The notes beneath the pieces are model-generated. The model was not told the DNA's origin. It worked only from the letters and a program-made list of their open reading frames with translations, and ran no database searches. DNA of 64,000 nucleotides from Coprococcus comes ATCC 27758 (GTDB lineage: Bacteria; Bacillota; Clostridia; Lachnospirales; Lachnospiraceae): the NCBI RefSeq assembly GCF_025149785.1, contig NZ_CP102277.1, positions 3,162,001-3,226,000 on the forward strand, given 5' to 3'. Made by a program: the position numbers and the translations under genes. This document shows, one piece after another, positions 12,065-21,758 of the stretch; within the stretch, counting starts at the first letter, position 1; each line of letters opens with the position of its first letter.

Positions 12065-12976
12065 TTATCTCAACATTGTTGCAATTTTCATAATTATATT
12101 ATTATCATATAAAAAACTAAGGATCTGATCTTCTCTGATCATTCCCATTGCCTGCTTTCCTATCGTTGTTGTATACAGAAGCGTAATTACGATAAACAGG
12201 ATCCCTACTATAATAAATGAAATCGTCGACCCTACCAGAACTCCTGCCAGCCTGTTCAGAATTCCCAGAACCGGAAGTGCTGTCACAAAATCAAGCGCAA
12301 ACACAACTGCTCTTATCACAATGGTTGCAAACAGGAATGTTACCAGAAACGCGACAATCTCGATAACCAGCTTTGCAAAATATTTGCTTACATATTCCGC
12401 AAATGTCGTTACCCCAAGCTTCTGATAAACTTCACTGTTATTATTTTCCAGAAGAAGATTCTTAAATACATCCGGAAGATCCGCCCCCTCGATTGCCACT
12501 ATCTGCATTTGCTTTGGAACCTCAGCCTCCATGATCGACTGCTCTGCCTCTTCCGTTGACACATGTCCATCGAAGATATCTGGTGAAATTCCATACTGCT
12601 GCAGCATCTCATCTGACACATTACCATTTACAATATCTTCCACGGTAATTCCTGCTGCTTCCAATGTCTGCTCAGATACACCTGCCGCTGAGAGGATTCC
12701 CCGTACCTGCTCTTCCGTAAATCCCGAATTTGTATCCGCTTCTCCCGTGAAGGCTTTTGTCATCGTTTTTATACACTGCTGTTCTACCATCTCATCAATC
12801 GGTGTAAGCGAATAAATTGCCTTGCTGACATACGGCGTTGCAAAATACACAACCGCCAGCGTAAGGATCGTCGCCCCAAGCGATACAGCAATCCTGACAG
12901 CACCTTTGGCAAATCCTACAATGGCTCCTATTGCTATAATGCCCCCGACAATTACCAATAAAATATTTACTTCCAT
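12065..12976 (-). CDS. CvpA family membrane protein
   Basis: A 303-residue protein. Hydrophobic segments lie near residues 4-25 and 30-48. An acidic, glutamate-rich soluble insert follows (about 55-185), then two or three membrane segments (about 195-285). The N-terminal IVGFAKGAVRIAVSLG and the late LPVLGILNRLAGVLVG motif fit the CvpA (colicin V production) family, often found near cell-envelope genes. The insert makes it longer than typical CvpA (about 160-180 aa). It follows the DUF5711 gene by 9 nt and is likely co-transcribed. Function unknown. Confidence 0.7.
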   Translation of the reverse strand: MEVNILLVIVGGIIAIGAIVGFAKGAVRIAVSLGATILTLAVVYFATPYVSKAIYSLTPIDEMVEQQCIKTMTKAFTGEADTNSGFTEEQVRGILSAAGVSEQTLEAAGITVEDIVNGNVSDEMLQQYGISPDIFDGHVSTEEAEQSIMEAEVPKQMQIVAIEGADLPDVFKNLLLENNNSEVYQKLGVTTFAEYVSKYFAKLVIEIVAFLVTFLFATIVIRAVVFALDFVTALPVLGILNRLAGVLVGSTISFIIVGILFIVITLLYTTTIGKQAMGMIREDQILSFLYDNNIIMKIATMLR

Positions 12977-12985
12977 ACTCTACTC

Positions 12986-14164
12986 CTATTTTACAAGCCG
13001 TACCTCTGCAAGTCCGTCTGCATTCATCACTAGGTACTTATTGATTCCGAAAATCGGAATTACTTCTTTTATCTCATATTCTGTCGTTCCTTCAAATTGC
13101 TTCACACCAAGCTTGGAATAAATCAGGCAAGAAGTCCCATCATACATGATAACATTTCCATCTGCAATCTTTACATTTCCATATTCCCCGGTAAATGTTT
13201 TAGATAATTTCTGATTTCCTTCCATATCATATAGGCGAAGCTCATATTCTCCGCTTTCTTCTTTCAGTATGAACCCAAGATATTCATCGTCATGGAAAAA
13301 GCTTTTAATCTGCTTATCCAGCTTTACTGTTTTAGAAAGCTTTGGCTTGTCCGTTTCCTTATAGATCATAAACGACTGATCTCCGACCAGAACAGACTTC
13401 TTCTCATCTATAAAAAACGAAGTCGGAACAATTGTGTTTTTGTAAACATCATCAGCAACCTGATATTCTTTGTTTGCTTCTTCTGTATTATCAAAATTCA
13501 GGTATCCAACTCTTGTTGCCTCGACACCATCCGCTACACACAAATATGAAATCTGAAGTCTCGTTCCGTTCGGCGAAAGTGCGATTCCAATCGGGTATCC
13601 GGTTCCGGTAAGTGAAGCTCTGTGCTCTACCAGTACATTTCCTGTCGCATCATAGCACACAACCATTGGTGAATTTTCGTTATTTAAAATCGTACTGACA
13701 ATTCCATTTTCCGCAACAGCTATCTTCTCGATCGGATAATTCGTATGGATTTCTCCCTTCGCGCCTTTTTCATCCATAACATAAATATCATTTCCACCGC
13801 GCTCTGCGACCGCCATCGCTTTTCCCGACACATTGATAACCGGATCCTTAATCTGATAAGACTGGTTCCACTGCTCTACACCTTTTTTATTGATATACGT
13901 AATTCCATCCCGTCCGTATTTGAGCATTCCGTCTGCATATTGCAAATATTTCAGATCACTTGATTCTGTCTCTTTATTTTTATAACTTTGCAGAGTCCGT
14001 AAGCTTGTATATGTCTGCAATTTCACAAGCAGATAGCTGCTGATCAGCGCAAACACAAACGCCAAAATCGTTACCGCCGTCTTTATTCTCTTTTTTACTT
14101 TGTACGCCTTTATCTTCTCTTCCAGGTTTTCTTCCGGATCACGTACCTTTACTATCACATCCAT
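12986..14164 (-). CDS. DUF5711 family membrane-anchored protein
   Basis: A 392-residue protein with a basic cytoplasmic start, one membrane segment (about residues 30-50) and a long exterior part made of repeated short beta strands, including a run that looks like a WD/PQQ-type propeller (GRDGITYINKKG, SPNGTRLQISYL). This matches the DUF5711 family of clostridial proteins with unknown function. It sits between the LysM and CvpA genes in an apparent envelope-related cluster. Confidence 0.75.
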   Translation of the reverse strand: MDVIVKVRDPEENLEEKIKAYKVKKRIKTAVTILAFVFALISSYLLVKLQTYTSLRTLQSYKNKETESSDLKYLQYADGMLKYGRDGITYINKKGVEQWNQSYQIKDPVINVSGKAMAVAERGGNDIYVMDEKGAKGEIHTNYPIEKIAVAENGIVSTILNNENSPMVVCYDATGNVLVEHRASLTGTGYPIGIALSPNGTRLQISYLCVADGVEATRVGYLNFDNTEEANKEYQVADDVYKNTIVPTSFFIDEKKSVLVGDQSFMIYKETDKPKLSKTVKLDKQIKSFFHDDEYLGFILKEESGEYELRLYDMEGNQKLSKTFTGEYGNVKIADGNVIMYDGTSCLIYSKLGVKQFEGTTEYEIKEVIPIFGINKYLVMNADGLAEVRLVK

Positions 14165-14232
14165 AACCTGTCCTTTTCCTGTCGTTAGTTTGTTGTTAGT
14201 ATACCACAGTTTTTATTCATATGTACAGAAAA

Positions 14233-15366
14233 CTACGGCAGAATCAATTTCTGTCCGATAAAAATCAGGTTTCCGTCCGACAACCCGTTCATTCTGCAGA
14301 TCGCATCTACATGTCCACTGTCCCCGTATACTTTCTTGCTGATTTTGGCTAGCGTATCGCCTTTTTCTACAATATAAATATCTTCACTCATTTCCTGCAT
14401 TGTGCTCATCGAAGAATCATCGACCTTTTCTTCCTCTGTCGAAGCAGAATCAGAGCCCTCTCCCTGCTGTGGCATCGGATCCTGCTGTTCCTCTGTCTGC
14501 GGATCATTCGTCTGCTCTGACTGAACGGTATTCTCATTTTGTTGCTCATTTGCTGCTTTTACTGTGCCACTGGTTTTCTGCGTTTTTTCCTCGCCCTGCT
14601 TCATGATCGAATTACGTATAAATTCCAGGGATGACTGGACACTTTTCATTTTCCCATAATTGTTCAGGGTTGTCACACCCATGATCAGAACCACAATTAC
14701 CAGAAACACGCTCGCCACGTATGTCAGCCTGGAAGTTTTCTTCTGTTCCTGCGCCTCAAATCTTTCTTTTACAAGGTTGCGAAAGTCTTTTGCAGCCTTA
14801 TCTTCCACAACTTCACTGGGTGTCACGCCAATCTTTTTCCGTGCCGTAATCATATAACTCTGCATTGCAGCATTTTTTTCATAATAAACATAATGCCCGC
14901 CAATCTGCATCAGCTCTTTATATTTGTAACAATAATACTGTTCTTCCACCTCTGCATTATCTTTTAATATGAAAATAGTATTTTTTTCGGAAAAATATTT
15001 TTCATGGGTATTGAATATCTTCGTATCTATCACCATTCGCACGCCCGGTCTGCAGAGCATCCAGCCAATCATCGTACCATCTTCAAAATATTCCTTTTTC
15101 TCCTGCTCTGCTTTTTCAAAATTCTCCTGTGAAATGATTTCATTTTCATCACCGGAAAATTCCATGCAGATCGCGCCAAAAATATAGAGACACTCCTGTC
15201 CTTCTGTTACTTCTTTTTTACCGACCAGAAATGCACCTGCCTGTTCCTTATCTGCTTTATCACAAATCTGATTCAGAAATGTATCTACATAATCTTCCAC
15301 GTAAATCTTCGGAGTATCACTCACATTTCCTATCTGACGTACATTTTTTGGAAATTTGTTTTCCAT
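14233..15366 (-). CDS. Membrane protein with C-terminal LysM domain
   Basis: A 377-residue protein. The first 190 residues form a soluble domain resembling the JAB/MPN-like fold (inference from LFGAICMEF-type and GWMLCRPG strands). A single membrane segment lies near 215-237, then a low-complexity Gln/Glu/Ser-rich linker. A LysM peptidoglycan-binding domain closes the protein (IVEKGDTLAKISKKVYGD ... GLSDGNLIFIGQKL). It is predicted to span the membrane and bind the wall. Gene order with DUF5711 and CvpA suggests one envelope operon. Confidence 0.8.
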   Translation of the reverse strand: MENKFPKNVRQIGNVSDTPKIYVEDYVDTFLNQICDKADKEQAGAFLVGKKEVTEGQECLYIFGAICMEFSGDENEIISQENFEKAEQEKKEYFEDGTMIGWMLCRPGVRMVIDTKIFNTHEKYFSEKNTIFILKDNAEVEEQYYCYKYKELMQIGGHYVYYEKNAAMQSYMITARKKIGVTPSEVVEDKAAKDFRNLVKERFEAQEQKKTSRLTYVASVFLVIVVLIMGVTTLNNYGKMKSVQSSLEFIRNSIMKQGEEKTQKTSGTVKAANEQQNENTVQSEQTNDPQTEEQQDPMPQQGEGSDSASTEEEKVDDSSMSTMQEMSEDIYIVEKGDTLAKISKKVYGDSGHVDAICRMNGLSDGNLIFIGQKLILP

Positions 15367-15432
15367 AATACTCTCACCTCATTCTGCATATTTTGTAGTT
15401 TAGGCTATCGTATCATATGGAAAGCACACTTT

Positions 15433-16032
15433 TTATCGCTTTGTGTCTACTAAATAGGAAAATCGTTCGACAATCCTGTCCATTCCCCGTTTTTTCTTTA
15501 CCGGATCGCTCTCCTTCCGCTGTGCAGTCTCAAAACTGCCGCAATACTTGTCAGCAAGTGTCGTAATCCATCCTTCTTTTGTCCGCGGCACAGAAAAAAG
15601 TGTGACCGGCCACATATGGTTGATGATAATATCCCGTTCGATGCTATCCAGATCAAAAAATTTCTCTGCGTTCATGAGCGCTCTTTTCGGATGCGTCATC
15701 CCATGAAAATGATCCCCTGTCCGCTTTGCATGGGTATGCCAGTCGTACAAAAACAAATCATGCAGCATTCCCGCACGCGCTGCTGACCTTGCATCCAGTC
15801 CAAGTGCCTTACACCAGATATAATTATAGTAAGAAACATGAAGACAGTGCTGATAACAGTTTGTCACTCCATGATGCGGATAAAGCTTCATTCTCAGCAC
15901 TACCGGATGGGTTGCAATATCTTTGATGCATTCATAAAACTGTTCAAATTCTTCATCCTGCTCCTCCGGTGTTTTATTTTTCTTTTTTAATTTATCATTT
16001 AATTCAGTTATCGTTTTCTGTAATTTTTCCAT
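15433..16032 (-). CDS. HD domain phosphohydrolase-like protein
   Basis: A 199-residue protein with HD-superfamily metal motifs: the HHGVTNCYQHCLHVSYY histidines, AGMLHDLFLYDW (HD pair) and the later NHMWPVTLF histidine and TTLADKYCG aspartate. Related clostridial proteins are annotated as HD phosphohydrolases of unknown substrate. The start has a coiled, lysine-rich helix. Divergent from the gene at 16226. Confidence 0.75.
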   Translation of the reverse strand: MEKLQKTITELNDKLKKKNKTPEEQDEEFEQFYECIKDIATHPVVLRMKLYPHHGVTNCYQHCLHVSYYNYIWCKALGLDARSAARAGMLHDLFLYDWHTHAKRTGDHFHGMTHPKRALMNAEKFFDLDSIERDIIINHMWPVTLFSVPRTKEGWITTLADKYCGSFETAQRKESDPVKKKRGMDRIVERFSYLVDTKR

Positions 16033-16225
16033 TCTGGTTACCCTCTTTTTTCTGCCGTGTTCCTTTCCCCGGCATACTTTAAGTATACCAAAATTTCTTT
16101 TGTTTCACCTCATTCTTTTCTAAAGAATTCCTTATGATTTTGTGATGTTTCTGTGATTCATATTGTTTCTTTCAAATTCCTGGTATAAAATAGGGCGAAG
16201 CAAAAATGAGGAGGCTGATTGTAAC

Positions 16226-17026
16226 ATGAAACAGATTTATGAAGACCTGTCAGACGATACTGACTTTGATATCATTGATCTGGATGACGTACCGGATCGG
16301 GATACCGTAAAAAGGCGTAAAAAGAAATCTCAAAGAGATGTAAATAAAACCAACAAAAGCGAGGAAGTAAAAAAGAAGGAACACTCTTCCACCGAAGATC
16401 CTTCAGAGGATTCACGAAAGGAGCGGTCTAAAAAAGCCCGGAAACGTACTTCCGGAAACTCTGGAAACGGCAGTTCAAAAGCTTCCGGGAAAAAGCGTTC
16501 CACTCCATCCGCTTCGATCATCACCACTCCGGTGAAAAAGACCGTGCAGACAGGCGCAAAAATAACCGGCAAACTCCTGCAGACCGGAGCCCGTGGCGTA
16601 ACGCTTTTGATGATCGCCGTAATTGCATTTAATATTTTCAAGAATTTCTGGAGCTGTTATCCGGTATATGGTTCACTTGCCACAGCGGTAAATGCCAAGA
16701 ATTATACGCTCGGTGCCTTCCTTGGCGTCGCAGCATTTCTGCTGATTATGGAGATTATTTTCTTCCTGTGGGCGCTGACCGGACCATGTGCTTATGGAGA
16801 CAGGGGAACAAAGCGTGTCGATACCGGACGGGGGCTTTTCTCTTTCCTGTTCATCGGTATAACTGTAATTGCTGCCGGAATGTTCTGGAATCTGATTCCT
16901 TCTTCTCCATCACCACTGACCGGTCTTGCCGGCGGTCTGCAGCTGTATGGAAGTCTGAAAGGAATCCTTCTTCCATTATGCGGAATTGGACTTGTAAGCT
17001 GTATTATACGGAAAATATTTTCCTAG
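16226..17026 (+). CDS. Lysine-rich membrane protein of unknown function
   Basis: A 266-residue protein. The first 120 residues are highly charged (acidic start DLSDDTDFDIIDLDDV, then Lys/Arg/Ser-rich), followed by four hydrophobic segments in the C-terminal half. The ATG at 16226 is chosen over 16163 because GAGGAGG lies 11 nt upstream. TATAAA near 16183 could be a -10. I do not recognise the family. It is one of few rightward genes and ends before a two-way terminator. Confidence 0.7.
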   Translation: MKQIYEDLSDDTDFDIIDLDDVPDRDTVKRRKKKSQRDVNKTNKSEEVKKKEHSSTEDPSEDSRKERSKKARKRTSGNSGNGSSKASGKKRSTPSASIITTPVKKTVQTGAKITGKLLQTGARGVTLLMIAVIAFNIFKNFWSCYPVYGSLATAVNAKNYTLGAFLGVAAFLLIMEIIFFLWALTGPCAYGDRGTKRVDTGRGLFSFLFIGITVIAAGMFWNLIPSSPSPLTGLAGGLQLYGSLKGILLPLCGIGLVSCIIRKIFS

Positions 17027-17130
17027 AACGGGAAATATGCCACTCTCAAAATATAACTGGTTATAGTGCCACTGGTCTGGTGCTGTATCCTTCTCACTCC
17101 CACAGCGGATCAATAACTTTCATCCATAAC

Positions 17131-17170
17131 AAAAATGCCAGTCCCGATTTACACCGGTTCTGGCATTTTT
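17131..17170. terminator. Bidirectional terminator
   Basis: AAAAATGCCAG (17131-17141) pairs perfectly with CTGGCATTTTT (17160-17170). It serves the rightward 16226 gene and the leftward transketolase operon. Confidence 0.85.
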
Positions 17171-17197
17171 ATTATAGATTCTCAGAATCCTTTTTTA

Positions 17198-18139
17198 TTA
17201 TTTTACAAATGCTTTTACTTTTTCGCAGATGCTGTCTGCATCAAGTCCGTATTTCTTGATCAGTTCAACTGCCGGACCAGATTCCCCGAACGTATCCATA
17301 ACACCAATCTTCAGAACAGGTGTAGGAAGTTTTTCAGAAAGCACATCACATACAGCACTTCCAAGTCCACCGATAACAGAATGTTCTTCTACGGTAACAA
17401 CTTTTCCTGTCTCTTTTGCTGCTGCAACAATAAGTTCTTCATCAATAGGTTTGATCGTATGGATATTGATTACTTTTGCATCGATTCCGTCTGCTGCAAG
17501 CTTTTCAGCTGCTGCAAGAGATTCGCTCACTTCAAGTCCTGTTGCAACGATTGTTACATCTTTACCTTCGCGAAGTACGATTCCTTTTCCGATCTCGAAC
17601 TTATAATCCGGATTATCATTGATTACCGGCACTGCAAGTCTTCCGAAACGCATATATACCGGTCCCTGATGTTCATATGCTGCAAATACAGCTGCTCTTG
17701 CTTCTACATCATCTGCCGGACTGATCACTACCATACCCGGGATTGTTCTCATAAGAGCGATATCTTCGTTGCACTGATGGGTAGCACCATCTTCACCAAC
17801 GGAAATACCTGCATGTGTAGCACCGATCTTAACATTGTTCTTCGGATATCCGACAGAGTTACGAACCTGTTCGAATGCACGTCCTGCTGCGAACATTGCA
17901 AATGTACTTGCAAACGGAACTTTGCCTGTTGTAGCGATACCAGCTGCAACTCCGATCATGTTGCCTTCTGCGATACCACAGTCGATAAATCTTTCCGGGA
18001 ATGCTTTCTTAAACATTCCTGTCTTTGTAGCTCCGGCAAGGTCAGCATCAAGTACTACTACATCATCATGCAGTTTTCCAAGTTCAACTAAAGCATTACC
18101 ATAGCTTTCTCTTGTTGCGATTTTCTTTACTTCTGACAT
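17198..18139 (-). CDS. Transketolase, C-terminal subunit
   Basis: A 313-residue protein with the pyrimidine-binding domain (LDADLAGATKTGMF, DCGIAEGNMIGVAAGIA with the catalytic glutamate, HAGISVGEDGATHQ) and the transketolase C-terminal domain (VVTVEEHSVIGGLGSAV). It works with the N-terminal subunit upstream, whose gene overlaps it by 13 nt, in the non-oxidative pentose phosphate pathway. Two-gene transketolases of this kind are common in Clostridia. Confidence 0.93.
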   Translation of the reverse strand: MSEVKKIATRESYGNALVELGKLHDDVVVLDADLAGATKTGMFKKAFPERFIDCGIAEGNMIGVAAGIATTGKVPFASTFAMFAAGRAFEQVRNSVGYPKNNVKIGATHAGISVGEDGATHQCNEDIALMRTIPGMVVISPADDVEARAAVFAAYEHQGPVYMRFGRLAVPVINDNPDYKFEIGKGIVLREGKDVTIVATGLEVSESLAAAEKLAADGIDAKVINIHTIKPIDEELIVAAAKETGKVVTVEEHSVIGGLGSAVCDVLSEKLPTPVLKIGVMDTFGESGPAVELIKKYGLDADSICEKVKAFVK

Positions 18140-18963
18140 AATGCTTCACCTGCTTTCTCTAAATCTTCCATAGCGATCTTGTATTCTTCATCATTCGGAG
18201 CTTTTCCATGCCATCCAGCCTGGTCTTCCATGAAAGAAACGCCTTTACCTTTTATGGTCTTGGCAATAATAGCTGTCGGCATTCCTTTTGTTTCTCTTGC
18301 TTCTTTGAAAGCAGCTGCAATCTGATCAAAATCATGTCCATCGATATTGATTACGTGGAAGTTAAATGCTTCAAATTTCTTGTCGATCGGGTATGGTGAG
18401 TTAACTTCATCAATACGTCCGTCAATCTGAAGGTTGTTATTATCTACAATTACTACCAGATTGTCCAGTTTTCTGAAGCCTGCTAACATAGAAGCTTCCC
18501 AAACCTGTCCTTCCTGAATTTCTCCATCTCCGAGAAGTGTGTATACACGATAGTCATCATTACTCAGTTTTGCAGAAATAGCCATACCTACTGCTGCTGA
18601 GATTCCCTGTCCCAGAGATCCGCTTGACATATCAACACCCGGGATGTGCTTCATATCCGGATGTCCCTGAAGGTAAGATCCTGTATGACGAAGTGTCTTG
18701 AGGTCTTCTACCGGGAAGAATCCTCTGTGTGCCAGTGCAGAATAGTATCCCGGAGCTGTATGTCCTTTGGAAAGAACGAAACGGTCGCGGTCTGCTTTCT
18801 TAGGATCCTTAGGATCGATATTTAACTCTTCAAAATATAAATATGTGTAGATGTCTGCTGCTGACAGAGATCCGCCCGGATGTCCGGATTTGGCAGCGTG
18901 TACTGCTGTCACGATGCTCTTACGGATTTCATTTGCAGTTTTCATAAGTTCTGACTTGTTCAT
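18127..18963 (-). CDS. Transketolase, N-terminal subunit
   Basis: A 278-residue thiamine-diphosphate-binding half. HAAKSGHPGGSLSAADIYTYLYF opens it, followed by LSKGHTAPGYY, GSLGQGISAAVGMA and the ThDP/Mg motif GDGEIQEGQVWEA...NNNLQIDG. An AGGAGG site precedes the ATG. It overlaps its partner by 13 nt, implying translational coupling. A hairpin (19003-19034) sits between it and the aldolase gene upstream. Confidence 0.93.
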   Translation of the reverse strand: MNKSELMKTANEIRKSIVTAVHAAKSGHPGGSLSAADIYTYLYFEELNIDPKDPKKADRDRFVLSKGHTAPGYYSALAHRGFFPVEDLKTLRHTGSYLQGHPDMKHIPGVDMSSGSLGQGISAAVGMAISAKLSNDDYRVYTLLGDGEIQEGQVWEASMLAGFRKLDNLVVIVDNNNLQIDGRIDEVNSPYPIDKKFEAFNFHVINIDGHDFDQIAAAFKEARETKGMPTAIIAKTIKGKGVSFMEDQAGWHGKAPNDEEYKIAMEDLEKAGEALCQK

Positions 18964-19002
18964 GAAAATATGCCTCCTGAAATAGTTTATTTTTAGTCAC
19001 TT

Positions 19003-19034
19003 TGTCGGAAGCGCAAATTGATGCTCTTCCGACA
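19003..19034 (-). terminator. Hairpin between aldolase and transketolase genes
   Basis: TGTCGGAAGagc and gcgCTTCCGACA pair over at least 9 bp, but no T run follows. It may be a weak terminator or an mRNA-stability element within the operon. Confidence 0.45.
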
Positions 19035-19057
19035 GTAAATTATTCCGATTGTAAATT

Positions 19058-19714
19058 TTATTCTCCGAATACTGCTTTGTAATCAGCCTGGAATTTTGCG
19101 ATACCAGCATCTGTAAGCGGATGATGTGTCATCTGTTCAATTACTTTGTAAGGAACAGTTGCAATATCAGCACCTGCAAGTGCACATTCTGTAACGTGCA
19201 TTGGGTTACGGACGCTCGCGCAGATGATCTGTGTATCAATATCTCCGGCCGCTGCAAACATCTCAGCGATTTCTTCGATCAGTTCTGTTCCACGTACAGA
19301 AATATCATCCAGACGTCCAAGGAACGGCGATACATATGTAGCCCCTGCTCTTGCTGCAAGAAGTGCCTGGTTTGCTGTAAATACCAGTGTTACATTTGTC
19401 TTGATTCCTTCAGCTGTAAGAGCTTTACAAGCTTTCAGTCCTTCTACAGTCATCGGAATTTTAACTACCATGTTCGGATGGATCTTAGCGATTTCTCTAC
19501 CTTCTGCAATCATACCTTCTGCATCAGTAGTTGTTGCTTTTACTTCTCCACTGATCGGTCCGTCTACGATAGATGCGATCTCTGCGATAACTTCTTTAAA
19601 ATCACGTCCCTCTTTTGCGATCAGTGACGGATTTGTTGTAACTCCGCAGATAACTCCCATATCGTTAGCTTTTTTAATGTCTTCCACATTTGCTGTGTCG
19701 ATGAAAAATCTCAT
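19058..19714 (-). CDS. fsa: Fructose-6-phosphate aldolase / small transaldolase
   Basis: A 218-residue class I aldolase of the TalC/MipB/FSA subfamily (215-220 aa), against about 315 aa for classic transaldolase. It starts [16 protein letters not shown]. The Schiff-base lysine lies in [14 protein letters not shown], and [32 protein letters not shown] and FLGRLDD are conserved. Next to a transketolase, it more likely acts as a transaldolase in sugar-phosphate exchange. FSA and TalC activity cannot be separated by eye. Confidence 0.88.
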   Translation of the reverse strand: MRFFIDTANVEDIKKANDMGVICGVTTNPSLIAKEGRDFKEVIAEIASIVDGPISGEVKATTTDAEGMIAEGREIAKIHPNMVVKIPMTVEGLKACKALTAEGIKTNVTLVFTANQALLAARAGATYVSPFLGRLDDISVRGTELIEEIAEMFAAAGDIDTQIICASVRNPMHVTECALAGADIATVPYKVIEQMTHHPLTDAGIAKFQADYKAVFGE

Positions 19715-19799
19715 TTCGTTTTCCTCCTTATGAACATGAAAATTCGTATTTCCCGTTATCAGGAATCTCTCTTTTTATCTGATTGCCTGACTTGGTTAA

Positions 19800-19829
19800 A
19801 TTATATCGCAATTTACTCTGACAGGTCAA
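19800..19829 (-). promoter_or_regulatory. Promoter of the aldolase-transketolase operon
   Basis: TTGACC (19824-19829) and TATAAT (19800-19805) lie 18 nt apart. Two copies of a 17 bp direct repeat lie immediately upstream (19841-19857 and 19875-19891). Confidence 0.7.
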
Positions 19830-19840
19830 TAGCCATATGT

Positions 19841-19891
19841 TTTTATTAGTAATTTTTCACGTTAATATTAACTATTTTATTAGTAATTTTT
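19841..19891. repeat. Two 17 bp direct repeats upstream of the aldolase promoter
   Basis: TTTTATTAGTAATTTTT occurs exactly at 19841-19857 and 19875-19891, with TTAATATTAA between. The 34 bp offset is about three helical turns, so it may be a regulator site or an UP-like element. Confidence 0.6.
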
Positions 19892-19977
19892 TGATGCCGT
19901 TTTTGGATAATTCTTTATTTTATAGCGTTTTCAGAGACATAAACTATGAAATATTACTAATATTTTTTGAATTTAAA

Positions 19978-21078
19978 CTAATTTTTCCCTTTTTTTGTTT
20001 TCGCATAAGACGTCGTTCCACGCACGATCAGACGAGGTTCATATTCTACATGGTAGGTGCTGATCGGCTGGATCTCTGAATACTGGCTGTTCTGAGAAAG
20101 AATCTTTTTCATAATGATATCACAGGCATCCCGCCCTTTGAAAACGACAAAATGCTCGATTGTTGTCAGCGACACCTTATGCATCTTCGCAAACAGTGTA
20201 TTATCACATCCCATTACGGAAATATCTGCCGGAACTTTATATTTTTCTTCGTGAAGTGCATCCAAGATTCCAAATGCGATCATATCATTTAATCCGACGA
20301 TCGCAGTAATATCATTATGCTCTCTCAAAAGCTCTTTCGTCAGATCATATCCGATCTTATACTCCGAATCGATATTCGGGATGCTCATATCGATCGACTC
20401 ATTTGCTGCCTTGATGATCACATTGTCTTTTAATCCAACAGCATCAAATTCTTTCAGAAATCCTTCCACCCTTTTGGAGCGCTGCTTCTGTCTGGTTGTA
20501 AGAGGTGGTGCAATATACGCTACTTTCCGATGCCCCAGATCCAGAAGATGCTTTGCCATCATCCTTCCGAGTTTGGAATTATCCAGTTCCACTGCATCTA
20601 CATTCAGATGCTCATTCTGGTTATTGATAATTACGATCGGAATTTTTTCTGCCAACTCTTCTATCGTATCCATAAAACAATGACTTGGATTGCAGGTATA
20701 GATAATACCAAGCGGTTTCAGCTCATGCATCATCCTGAGATACCGCTCCTCCATCTTCAGATCCCTCTGGGTATTGCACACAAACAGTCCATATCCCTGC
20801 TCCTTTGCACGGGATTCAATCCCCTGAAGCAACATAACATAATAAGGGTTCGTGAGGTTGGAACAAAATACGACGATCAGTTTTTCTTTCCTGCTTTCTC
20901 TGCGTGTCTTTCTTTTCGGTACTTCGTATCCCATCTCTTCTGCGATCTGTTCCACTTTACGGATCGTTTCTTTTGAAAATGATACATTATATTTTTTATT
21001 CAGGATCATGGATACCGTTGCCTGCGACACACCTGCCGCATGTGCGATATCCGAAGAGGTTACTTTCTTCTTTCTCAT
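19978..21078 (-). CDS. LacI family transcriptional regulator
   Basis: A 366-residue repressor with an N-terminal LacI helix-turn-helix (VTSSDIAHAAGVSQATVSMILNKKY) and a periplasmic-binding-like effector domain (IVVFCSNLTNPYYVMLLQG ... ISVMGCDNTLFAKMHKVSLTTIEH). The ATG at 21078 places the HTH at the very start, as usual. A GTG at 21114 with AAGGA 9 nt upstream is an alternative adding 12 residues. Its neighbours suggest it may regulate the aldolase-transketolase operon; the ligand is not evident. Confidence 0.88.
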   Translation of the reverse strand: MRKKKVTSSDIAHAAGVSQATVSMILNKKYNVSFSKETIRKVEQIAEEMGYEVPKRKTRRESRKEKLIVVFCSNLTNPYYVMLLQGIESRAKEQGYGLFVCNTQRDLKMEERYLRMMHELKPLGIIYTCNPSHCFMDTIEELAEKIPIVIINNQNEHLNVDAVELDNSKLGRMMAKHLLDLGHRKVAYIAPPLTTRQKQRSKRVEGFLKEFDAVGLKDNVIIKAANESIDMSIPNIDSEYKIGYDLTKELLREHNDITAIVGLNDMIAFGILDALHEEKYKVPADISVMGCDNTLFAKMHKVSLTTIEHFVVFKGRDACDIIMKKILSQNSQYSEIQPISTYHVEYEPRLIVRGTTSYAKTKKGKN

Positions 21079-21145
21079 ATCTTTACTTCTTTCAAATGCA
21101 TACGTTTCCGGCACTCCTCGCAGTCCTTAAGTCACGTTAAGTCAC

Positions 21146-21742
21146 CTAAAGTGCTGTACGTCCTTCCAGTGCACGCAGAAGCGTCACTTCATCAATATAT
21201 TCCAGATCGCCGCCGACCGGCACGCCGCTTGCGATCCGGCTGACCTTGATTCCTGTCGGCTTGATCAGTTTGCTGATATACATCGCAGTAGTCTCCCCTT
21301 CCAGGCTGGAATTGGTTGCGATGATCACTTCATCCACATCCCCCTGAAGACGCTCCATCAGCTCTTTTAGCCGGATATCTCCAGGTCCGATCCCAAGCAT
21401 CGGGGAAATTGCGCCATGAAGTACATGGTACACACCGTTATATTTTCCAGTCTTTTCATAAGCTGCAAGATCTCGTGAATTTTCCACAACCATAATCGTC
21501 TTATGATCCCGCTCCTCGCTGGCACAGATCGGGCATAATTCTTTGTCAGTAAGCGTGCAGCATTGCTTGCAGTATCTTACATTATTTCTTGCATCTACCA
21601 GTGTCGCTGCAAGCTGTTCTACCTGTTCCTTCGGCATATTAATGATATGAAAAGCCAGCCTTCCGGCTGACTTTGCTCCGATACCAGGCAGTCTTGATAA
21701 TTCTTCGATCAGTTTACTGATCTGACTGCTGTAATAATCCAT
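21146..21742 (-). CDS. recR: Recombination protein RecR
   Basis: A 198-residue protein with a helix-hairpin-helix near residues 10-30 ([16 protein letters not shown]), a four-cysteine zinc finger ([16 protein letters not shown]) and a Toprim domain ([35 protein letters not shown]). It loads RecA with RecO/RecF at gaps. It lies 16 nt after ybaB in the standard dnaX-ybaB-recR order. Confidence 0.97.
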   Translation of the reverse strand: MDYYSSQISKLIEELSRLPGIGAKSAGRLAFHIINMPKEQVEQLAATLVDARNNVRYCKQCCTLTDKELCPICASEERDHKTIMVVENSRDLAAYEKTGKYNGVYHVLHGAISPMLGIGPGDIRLKELMERLQGDVDEVIIATNSSLEGETTAMYISKLIKPTGIKVSRIASGVPVGGDLEYIDEVTLLRALEGRTAL

Positions 21743-21758
21743 CTTTTACACTCCCGTT

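Noticed and set aside
17135-18104. Long plus-strand frames opposite the transketolase genes
   Set aside because: They mirror well-identified minus-strand genes, have unusual Cys/Phe/Ser-rich composition and no start signals.
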